Below, in pieces: positions 58,064 through 64,000 of a stretch of DNA of 64,000 bases. A program made the translations under genes and the position numbers. The notes under the pieces were generated by a model. It was not told the origin of the DNA. It made no database searches and saw nothing but the letters and a program-made list of their open reading frames with translations. Numbering within the stretch: the stretch's first letter is position 1; each line of letters starts with the position of its first letter. Origin of the DNA: Pseudomonadota bacterium (GTDB taxonomy: Bacteria; Myxococcota_A; Polyangia; Polyangiales; Polyangiaceae); contig JAEWRL010000020.1 of assembly GCA_023398955.1 (NCBI GenBank), forward strand, positions 62,001 to 126,000. Reading direction: 5' to 3'.

Positions 58064-59047
58064 TCAGTGTGGCCGCACTGTTGCGTCGACACCATAGGCG
58101 TCCCGAGCGAAAGGCGCAACGCGGGCGCGACCCAGTGCCGCCATCAGACAGGTCTTGGCATGCCTGGGCACGGAGCTTCTGAGCGTCGTGTGGCGCACGC
58201 CGCCGCTGCTCGCAAAGACCACGTGGACGACCACCGGGTCTTGATCACTGGTGAGGCAACTCCGCGCGCCTGGCAGCACCTTTGCCAAGCTGGCGTGGAC
58301 CTCGCCGGTGGAAGGATGGTCGGGAAGACTGGCCGCTTGCGCCGCGGGTCTCATCCTGGGGCTCGGGCCTTCGAGTTCTGCGCTCCCCCGGGGCAGCGCG
58401 GACTCGGGCTCTGTAGGCTGTTTGCTGTGGTCTGCTCGTGTCCGACTGATCCTCGGCTCGGATGCCGCCACCGGGGCAGCCGCACCTTTTTCCTCCTGTG
58501 AGTAGCGCGGCGGTGCGGCGGCGGTGGGCGTGGGTGGCGTTGCTCGTTCGGCGGCCTCTGTTGCTTCCCCGGCGGGGACACTCGCGACGGCGGGCCCTCC
58601 GGGGTCTGGCAGTCGTGCAAGCGCGGCGGGTGCAGCCCCCTCCTCGAGCTCCGGATCGCGGCTCCAGAGCAGCAAGATGGCTGCGGCAGCAAGGCACGAC
58701 GTCCCTACGGCGATGAGCCAGCGCTGGGACACGCCGCGCCGCGTGCGTGCGCCAAGGTGCGACACTGAGCTTGCAACGACCAGGGGCTCCCTGGTCGTCA
58801 TGTCGTGGTTGACGTCGCTAGGCGGCGCGAGGGGGTCATATCCTGGTTCTCCCTCTTCGGCTGGCAGGGGCGAGACGAGGAGACCGTCAAGTGTCGAGGA
58901 GGTCCCTGCCGATTCATTCTGAATCCTGGCAAACGCCTGCGCGACTGCATTCTCGGTCCGTTGCTCGCAGGCATTCGGCAGTCTCCAGGAGCCCAGGAGC
59001 TGCTCCGCGATGCTCGCGCGGTCCTGCGAATGGCGAGCGCGAGTCAC
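58064..59047 (-). CDS. Probable membrane anti-sigma factor with AgmX-like C-terminal domain
   Basis: 327 residues from GTG 59047, which overlaps the sigma gene stop (GTGA) and has GGAGG 6 bases upstream; this coupling is the main reason to call it an anti-sigma factor. The N-terminal cytoplasmic part (about 1-105, SIAEQLLGSWRLPNACEQRT) lacks the HxxxCxxC zinc motif. A single membrane helix (about 110-130; WLIAVGTSCLAAAAILLLW) and a periplasmic Pro/Ala/Glu linker follow, ending in a domain with GARSCLTSDQDPVVVHVVFA and the second Cys in KTCLMAALGRARVAPFARD, similar to the two-domain lipoprotein at 53411. Longer in-frame starts (59248) read through the sigma gene and were rejected. Confidence 0.72.
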   Translation of the reverse strand: MTRARHSQDRASIAEQLLGSWRLPNACEQRTENAVAQAFARIQNESAGTSSTLDGLLVSPLPAEEGEPGYDPLAPPSDVNHDMTTREPLVVASSVSHLGARTRRGVSQRWLIAVGTSCLAAAAILLLWSRDPELEEGAAPAALARLPDPGGPAVASVPAGEATEAAERATPPTPTAAAPPRYSQEEKGAAAPVAASEPRISRTRADHSKQPTEPESALPRGSAELEGPSPRMRPAAQAASLPDHPSTGEVHASLAKVLPGARSCLTSDQDPVVVHVVFASSGGVRHTTLRSSVPRHAKTCLMAALGRARVAPFARDAYGVDATVRPH

Positions 59048-59664
59048 ACCTCGCCTCCCAGGATGTCGCCGTAGCCGCGGCCTGCCATGAACTCTCGAAG
59101 CTTTCGACGCGCCTCGTGGACGCGCCATGCGACGGTTCCTTCCGGACAACCGAGGACCTCGGCTGCCTGGGCGTGGCTGAGGCCATCTACCGTTGTGAGC
59201 ACCAAGGTGGTTCTCAGGGTATCGCTGAGGGTGTCGAGCCCTTCGCACAGCACCACGGCCATCTGACGGTCCGCGACCACGCTCCCTGGGTCGGTCCCCG
59301 AAGAAGGCGTCTGCACCAGGAAGCCCTCCACGCGCGGATCGTCAACAGTCGTCGGCCGGCGATTCTTCCGTGAGCGGATCACGTTCAGCGAAAGGTTGAC
59401 CGCGATGCGGTACATCCAGGTGAACGGCTGGCTACGGCCATCGAATCGATCGAGGGCGCCATAGGCCCGAACGAAGGTTTCTTGAGTCACGTCCTCGGCC
59501 TCGGCTGCGTCCTTCAACAAATGGACGGCAATGCGGAAGATCCGCCTTCGATAACGCTGCACCAGGACGCCAAAGGCGTGAAGGTCCCCTGAGCGAGCCG
59601 CATCCACGAGCTCTGAGTCGGTCTTAGGGGCCATGTCGGTCCGGACAACGTTGGGCCGAGCCAT
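59044..59664 (-). CDS. ECF-family RNA polymerase sigma factor
   Basis: 206 residues. Region 2 (DVTQETFVRAYGALDRFDG, then WMYRIAVNLSLNVIRSRKNR) and region 4 (TLVLTTVDGLSHAQAAEVLG, CPEGTVAWRVHEARRKLREF) give a standard ECF sigma. No region 3. ATG 59664 has GGAG at 11 bases; ATG 59634 is the alternative. The next gene starts inside its stop, an anti-sigma arrangement. Direct repeats and an inverted repeat sit 20-54 bp upstream of the start and may be its own promoter/operator. Its signal and regulon are unknown; a periplasmic AgmX-like sensor domain on the partner suggests envelope stress. Confidence 0.9.
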   Translation of the reverse strand: MARPNVVRTDMAPKTDSELVDAARSGDLHAFGVLVQRYRRRIFRIAVHLLKDAAEAEDVTQETFVRAYGALDRFDGRSQPFTWMYRIAVNLSLNVIRSRKNRRPTTVDDPRVEGFLVQTPSSGTDPGSVVADRQMAVVLCEGLDTLSDTLRTTLVLTTVDGLSHAQAAEVLGCPEGTVAWRVHEARRKLREFMAGRGYGDILGGEV

Positions 59665-59683
59665 TCAATCGAGAACTCCGCCG

Positions 59684-59717
59684 TTCGACAATAGTGCAAC
59701 ATCGCACTCTTCGACAA
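59684..59717. promoter_or_regulatory. Direct-repeat/inverted-repeat element before the ECF sigma gene
   Basis: TTCGACAA (59684-59691) and TTCGACAA (59710-59717) are identical direct repeats spaced by 26 bp, flanking AGTGC-AACATC-GCACT (59693-59708, 5-bp arms). A further ACGACAA lies at 59750-59756. On the minus strand, 20 bp before ATG 59664, these read TTGTCGAA. Confidence 0.45.
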
Positions 59718-59872
59718 CGCCGGAAGTGGAGCCTTGGATGGTCCGCGACACGACAACCCCGACGACCTTCACGGGTGTGGCGGCTTGGCATTTCCGAGCG
59801 CACCTGGCGCCGTAAGCGCTGCAGGCTAGATGGTCGGCCCGTCTGAGTTCAGCCTCACGGAAGCGAAGCCGA

Positions 59873-61675
59873 TCATCCGTCCGAGTTGTCGTCCATGCTC
59901 AGCTTTTTTCGTAGCAGGTCGCCCAGCGTGCCGAAGCTCGACTCGGCCTTGAGCTTCTGTCGGTACTCGCGATGCGCGCGCCGCTCCTCATCCTCCTTTG
60001 CGGCCCGGATACTCAGCTTTGCCTCACCCGAGCGTGGATGCTGATCGATGACCTTGGCGTCGAGCACGTCCCCTAGCTTGAAAGACTTGCGGAGGTCTGA
60101 GCCGCGCCCGGTGCCCGTCTGCGCAGCAGGCATGAACGCGCGGGCGAGGCGCCCCGTCACCCCTTTGATGCGCATGATGACGCCAGAGGACTCGATCTTG
60201 ACAACCTCCGCCTTGACCATGGCATTGCGGGCCACCTTCTGCCGTGGTTCGTCCGCGTGCTCCGCGGAAGGAGCCGGGTGGAGCGCCACCTTTCGGCTGC
60301 GTGGATCGAAGTGGCTGACGACGACCTGGATCTTATCGCCGACGGTGAGCTTCTCGCGGGGGTGCTCGATACGATCGAAGCTGATGTCCGAGGTGTGCAT
60401 CAATCCTTCGACACCGGGCTCCAGCTCGATGAAGGCACCAAACTCTTCAAGGTTCTTGACCGTGCCCTCATGACGTGAGCCGGGGCTGTACTTCTGCTTG
60501 GCTTCTGCCCAAGGGTCCTCGATGAGCGCCTTGCGGCTCAGCCAGATCTTCCCCTTGTCGTCGATCTTGAGGATCTTCACGTCCAAGTTCTCGCCTGGCT
60601 TGACAAGATCCGTCAGGCGCGCCCGCGAGTCGTGGGAGGCCTCACTGACATGGACGAGTCCCTCCAAGTTCTCGGCAGCCGGTAGCGCCACGAATGCACC
60701 CCACTCCACCACCGTCCGCACGACCCCCCGCATTACCTGCCCTTCCTCGAGGAGCGTCAGGGCATGCTTGCGGCGTTCGTGGGCTTCGCTTTCCAGCATT
60801 GGGCGGCGTGTCACGACGACGTCGCGCCCGGCCTTCTCGTACTGGAGTACTTTGAAGTCGAGGCGCTGGCCCACCAGCTGAGTCAGATTCGCCTGCGCCG
60901 GGTGCAGGTCCATGCCCGATGCTGGCGCGAAGGAGCGCAGACCGTCGATGTCGACTTCGACGCCACCCTTGATGACGCCAGTGACGAGCCCTTGGATTGA
61001 CTCGCCATCTTTGAAGGCCTGTTCGACCCGTGGCTTCGCCTCTTCTTCGCGCAACGGCTTGCGGGTGAGAACCACGAGCCCTCCGCGCCCGCCGTCGTTG
61101 TGAATCCGTGCCACGAAGCGGTCGCCGACTACGGGGACGAGATCATCGGCTTCCATCTCGCCGCGGTCGAAAATGGCGAGCGCCTTGCCCGAGAGATCCA
61201 CCATGATGGCGGTCTCGAGCACTGCTGTCACTTTGCCGAAGACCTCTTCGCCCATGTGGAAAGGGGTACGTTCGCTCGGCCGAGCCGACGGGCGCGCGCC
61301 CGGCGCCGCGGACTTCTTCTTTCGCCGTCGTTTGCGCTTTTTCTTTCCATCGCCCTCCTCGGCGGTGGAGCTGGCGTCCCCCTCTGCGCCCTCTCGCGAG
61401 TCCTCCTCGTCCGCGGAGGAGGGCGCAGCAGCAGCAGCAGCTGCTTCCTCAGGGCGCGCTTCGCCCTCGGCTGGCGCGTCTGGGGCCGGCTCCTGTGAAG
61501 CATCGACAGTGGAGGGCTTTGCCTCCGCCGTGGGTGCCTCAGAGGAATCCTCGGCAGGTGATGAGGTTTCGAGACGCGCCGCCTCACCCTCCGCTTGCGC
61601 TGGCGGAGGTGCCGGCATAGCGTCAGTTGGTTCGGCGGTCGGGGCGTCGGGGCGAGTGGTGTCGTCGGGGGCCAT
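59873..61675 (-). CDS. S1-domain RNA-binding protein (ribosomal S1-like) with charged N-terminal extension
   Basis: 600 residues. The first 110 residues are low-complexity acidic/Ala (DSSEAPTAEAKPSTVDASQE, then EEAAAAAAAPSSADEEDSRE), ending in the basic cluster GKKKRKRRRKKKS. Then about five S1 repeats (starts near residues 141, 224, 312, 400, 485; the best is RGVVRTVVEWGAFVALPAAE and EGTVKNLEEFGAFIELEPGV). Bacterial S1 usually has six repeats and no such N-terminus, so this is either a divergent rpsA-like protein or a second S1 protein involved in mRNA handling. Start ATG 61675. It is followed by the ECF gene and preceded by mrp (80 bp), all on the minus strand. The acidic-basic bipartite tail is odd for the family. 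Confidence 0.8.
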   Translation of the reverse strand: MAPDDTTRPDAPTAEPTDAMPAPPPAQAEGEAARLETSSPAEDSSEAPTAEAKPSTVDASQEPAPDAPAEGEARPEEAAAAAAAPSSADEEDSREGAEGDASSTAEEGDGKKKRKRRRKKKSAAPGARPSARPSERTPFHMGEEVFGKVTAVLETAIMVDLSGKALAIFDRGEMEADDLVPVVGDRFVARIHNDGGRGGLVVLTRKPLREEEAKPRVEQAFKDGESIQGLVTGVIKGGVEVDIDGLRSFAPASGMDLHPAQANLTQLVGQRLDFKVLQYEKAGRDVVVTRRPMLESEAHERRKHALTLLEEGQVMRGVVRTVVEWGAFVALPAAENLEGLVHVSEASHDSRARLTDLVKPGENLDVKILKIDDKGKIWLSRKALIEDPWAEAKQKYSPGSRHEGTVKNLEEFGAFIELEPGVEGLMHTSDISFDRIEHPREKLTVGDKIQVVVSHFDPRSRKVALHPAPSAEHADEPRQKVARNAMVKAEVVKIESSGVIMRIKGVTGRLARAFMPAAQTGTGRGSDLRKSFKLGDVLDAKVIDQHPRSGEAKLSIRAAKEDEERRAHREYRQKLKAESSFGTLGDLLRKKLSMDDNSDG

Positions 61676-61755
61676 GGCAAAACCGTTGCGGGAAGCTTTC
61701 GCCGTATATCGCGGCTCGCGCTCGGTGCCAATGCGCGCGTGCGCCGTTTCGCGGA

Positions 61756-62862
61756 TTATCGGGCAATGGGCAAGTGACGATTGACGCCACCGCTGCGATC
61801 AATGGTCAAAGTGCCGGCATTTTCTGCGTTCTGAACCGCGATCTGCACGGCGAGGCGCGCGGCTACGGCCATGAACTCTTTGCCCGCCGACGAACCTGGG
61901 GACGCTTCGACGACGGGCGTCCCTGCATCGCCCCATTGGCGGATTGCCATGTCGATGGGGATCTGCCCCAGCAACGGCGCGCCGGCCATCTCCGCTACCT
62001 TCGCACCGCCGCCGCTGCCGAACAGCTCGTGACGCCTGCTGCAGCCATCACAAACGAAGTAGCTTTCGTTCTCCACGACACCCAGGAGCGGAATACCGAC
62101 CTTCTGGTTCATCGCCACAGCCTTGTAGACGTCCTGCAGCGCAACTTCCTGGGGTGTCGTCACCACGACCGCGCCGTTGCTTCGCAGCTTCTGGGAAAGC
62201 GTCAGCGCGATGTCCCCTGTGCCCGGTGGAAGATCGAGCACGAGATAATCCAGATCCCCCCAGGCCACGTCCGTGAGAAACTGCATCAGCGCGCCGTGGA
62301 GCATGGGCCCCCGCCAGATGACGGCGGAGCGTGAGTCCTCGAGCAGAAAGCCGATGCTCATCAGCTTGATGCCATGGCGCTCCAGCGGTTGGATCTTGTT
62401 CCCGTCGCTCAGTGGTGGACCATTCACGCCGAACATCGTTGGCACGCTCGGCCCATAGATGTCGGCGTCCAAGAGACCAACGCGGGCGTCCATCCTGCGC
62501 AGCGCCAGCGCCAGGTTGGCTGCTACCGTGCTCTTGCCGACGCCCCCCTTGCCGCTCATGACCAGGATGACGTTCCGAGCCTGTGGTACCGGGTCGTCCT
62601 TGGCGACGCTGCGACCGAGGACACCAGGTTGCCACGTGAGCGCGACCTCGCGGATGCCCTCGACGCCTTTCGCCGCGTCCATCACTGCTCGCTCGAGGTC
62701 CTCCCGGGCTTGGCCGGGGATAGGAGCTTGGATAGCGATCTGCGCGCGCCCGTCATCGACGGCGAGATTCACCAGGGCGTCGCACTCTGCGACGGACCTA
62801 CCCAGGTGAGGAACCTGCAGAGCAAGAAGGGTGGCCTCGAGCTTCGGCGTTACGGCAGACAT
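61756..62862 (-). CDS. Mrp/NBP35-family iron-sulfur carrier ATPase
   Basis: 368 residues. An N-terminal MIP18/DUF59-like domain (about 1-85) is followed by the P-loop domain: deviant Walker A VMSGKGGVGKSTVAANLALA, LLDADIYGPSVPTMFG, LDLPPGTGDIALTLSQ, and CxxC pair in VENESYFVCDGCSRRHELFG, which binds a transient 4Fe-4S cluster between dimer halves. It delivers iron-sulfur clusters to apoproteins. The usual NMSYF context reads NESYF. ATG 62862 follows the neighbouring pseudokinase stop by 33 bp, so they may share a transcript. Confidence 0.93.
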   Translation of the reverse strand: MSAVTPKLEATLLALQVPHLGRSVAECDALVNLAVDDGRAQIAIQAPIPGQAREDLERAVMDAAKGVEGIREVALTWQPGVLGRSVAKDDPVPQARNVILVMSGKGGVGKSTVAANLALALRRMDARVGLLDADIYGPSVPTMFGVNGPPLSDGNKIQPLERHGIKLMSIGFLLEDSRSAVIWRGPMLHGALMQFLTDVAWGDLDYLVLDLPPGTGDIALTLSQKLRSNGAVVVTTPQEVALQDVYKAVAMNQKVGIPLLGVVENESYFVCDGCSRRHELFGSGGGAKVAEMAGAPLLGQIPIDMAIRQWGDAGTPVVEASPGSSAGKEFMAVAARLAVQIAVQNAENAGTLTIDRSGGVNRHLPIAR

Positions 62863-62895
62863 GGTCCGGCTTCGTACGGCGCGCGTTCGCTGCTG

Positions 62896-64000
62896 TCAAA
62901 TCAACCCGGTGAGCCACGCAAGCCACAGGCCGGCGCTAAACCCTGCTGCCATCCAGGTAACCGTTCGCGTCCAAGCGCTCGTGGCGCCATTCTTCGCCGC
63001 ACGAGCAGGAGTGCTCTCGTCACGGCGCGGGGGCAGGGACGGCGCTCTGGAGCGCGCCGCGGTAGCGAATTCGAGCCGGGGGCCCGGAGCAGAGCGGGGG
63101 CTGCGCTCTGGGCGAGGTGGAGGTGCCCGTGGGAGTGCGAGACGCGGCATGATCGGGGCGAGCGGCACTGCGGCCACCCGTAGAAGCTCTCGATGGAGCT
63201 CGTCATCCGCGGAGCTGAATGCCGGGCTGGATCGCACTACCAGGGGATGGATCGCCGGCCGCGGGTAGGGTGGCCCGACCGAGCTCGAAAGCACGATCCT
63301 CAGGTGGAAGAGCTCGGGACGGGCAGCGTAGCCCGAGAGTTCGAGGGCGAAGGCGCGCGCGGTGGGTGGGCGCCTGGTGGGCGAATCATCGAGCGCCGAG
63401 AGCAGCGTTTCCCGCAGGGGCGCCGGGAGCTCCGCTCCCTCGAGCCAGGCGGTGCAGTCTTCGACTGGACCTTCCGCCATAAGCATGACCAGCAGCGTCG
63501 CAACCCCGTAGAGATCGGCAGATCGCGTAGCCGGCGCACCGGTCCGGCGCTCGGGGGGGCAGTGCACAGCGGGTGCGGCCTCGAGTACCGAGCAAAGCCC
63601 GAGCCCCAACAGCATTGCCGCACCGTCCGCATCGGAGGGCTGCGGCAGCAGCACCGTGTCCGGGCTGATTGCTCCGTGCACGACGCCCGCTCCATGCGCG
63701 AGGTGCAGCGCGGAAAGGACGCAGAGAGCAGCATCGCAGGCACGGCCTACGTCCAGGGGCCCGGACTGTTCGAGGATGGCGCGGGCGGGGCGCTGGCTCC
63801 CAGCAGGATAAACCGCATAGGCCCCTCCCGCATCGTCTCGGCCCGTGCCGGCTGGACGCGCCAGGTATGGATGCTCCAAGCCAACTGCGACCCGTGGGCC
63901 GTCGAGCCAGGCTTCCACGCCGCCGCCGCGAGCCAGCGCTTCGGGGGTGGCCAACAGCAGCCACCAGCGCCCACTCCTTTCCACGTGCTCGGCTTCCAGG
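62896..64000 (-). CDS. Kinase-fold protein lacking catalytic residues, C-terminal membrane anchor (5' end outside window)
   Basis: Frame open to the window end, so the N-terminus and any glycine loop are missing; a GTG at 63984 (MERSGRWW) may be internal. What is visible: a kinase lobe with HLAHGAGVVHGAISPDTVLL, where HRD is HGA, the usual Lys is Ser and the Asn is Thr, and LLGLGLCSVLE where DFG should be, so both catalytic and metal Asp are lost. A later RSADLYGVATLLVML matches the alpha-F DxYSxG region. Downstream a Pro/Arg-rich linker (LPRAPPPRPERSPRSAPGPR) ends in a membrane helix (WTRTVTWMAAGFSAGLWLAW). A membrane-tethered pseudokinase is the best reading. Gene directly upstream of mrp. 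Confidence 0.7.
   Translation of the reverse strand, partial: LEAEHVERSGRWWLLLATPEALARGGGVEAWLDGPRVAVGLEHPYLARPAGTGRDDAGGAYAVYPAGSQRPARAILEQSGPLDVGRACDAALCVLSALHLAHGAGVVHGAISPDTVLLPQPSDADGAAMLLGLGLCSVLEAAPAVHCPPERRTGAPATRSADLYGVATLLVMLMAEGPVEDCTAWLEGAELPAPLRETLLSALDDSPTRRPPTARAFALELSGYAARPELFHLRIVLSSSVGPPYPRPAIHPLVVRSSPAFSSADDELHRELLRVAAVPLAPIMPRLALPRAPPPRPERSPRSAPGPRLEFATAARSRAPSLPPRRDESTPARAAKNGATSAWTRTVTWMAAGFSAGLWLAWLTGLI

Noticed and set aside
62863..62895. TTGATTTGACAG upstream of mrp as a promoter
   Set aside because: Any -10 would leave almost no leader; mrp is more likely read from upstream.
1..64000. tRNA, rRNA, CRISPR array, insertion sequence, prophage or plasmid genes
   Set aside because: No cloverleaf, repeat-spacer array, transposase or integrase sequence was recognised on either strand by reading; a tRNAscan/ISfinder-type search would be decisive.

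Overview
The window looks like chromosomal core sequence of a myxobacterium (Myxococcota, possibly a Polyangiales relative). The DNA is strongly GC-rich with long spurious antisense frames. Several protein types common in that phylum are present: a DUF2330 protein with a MYXO-CTERM-like tail, a MopE-type lipoprotein, TPR and FHA signalling proteins, kinase-fold proteins, AgmX-like Cys-pair domains and a roadblock protein. I see no tRNA, rRNA, CRISPR array, insertion sequence or phage gene. Genus-level placement is inference.

Layout. 1-5.0 kb: 5'-complete, 3'-truncated kinase-like TPR protein (minus), FtsB-like protein, beta-barrel protein. 5.3-8.3 kb: roadblock-aroQ-accB-accC (plus). 8.3-19.4 kb: minus-strand block parC, parE, bamA, gyrA, nth. 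20.1-26.1 kb: signalling region with an FHA/sigma-54 activator, a MerR-TPR protein, two small unknown proteins and an FHA protein fused to a CpaF-like ATPase that has lost its catalytic motifs. 26.3-33.4 kb: minus-strand block DUF177-rpmF-fabH-fabD-acpP-fabF-nrdR-ribD-def, without plsX or fabG. 33.5-38.9 kb: membrane protein, cyclophilin lipoprotein, DUF192 lipoprotein and two translationally overlapping Cys-rich lipoproteins. 39.0-45.0 kb: purF, pilT, pilB and a rhodanese-E1 fusion. 45.0-50.2 kb: HAD hydrolase, PAP2/Aur1-like membrane enzyme, zinc-ribbon membrane protein, Nudix hydrolase, DUF2330 protein. 50.2-57.3 kb: penicillin-binding transpeptidase, coiled-coil lipoprotein, SDR, two-domain lipoprotein, HAD phosphatase, nucleotidyltransferase, M20 hydrolase. 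57.4-64 kb: rpsT operon, ECF sigma/anti-sigma pair, S1-type protein, Mrp, and a second kinase-like protein cut by the window end.

How it fits together. Most of the window is housekeeping: both type II topoisomerases, outer-membrane assembly (BamA), initiation and elongation of fatty acid synthesis (AccBC, FabH/D/F, ACP), riboflavin, purine and shikimate steps, and protein maturation (Def). Between these lie regulatory modules. The most unusual theme is pseudoenzymes: two kinase-fold proteins without the catalytic Asp and a secretion-ATPase fold without Walker A or B residues, two of them fused to interaction domains (TPR, FHA). Other points of interest are a nucleotidyltransferase-HAD pair beside an M20 hydrolase, a direct-repeat/inverted-repeat element before the ECF sigma gene, and Ala at the classical quinolone-contact Ser in both GyrA and ParC.
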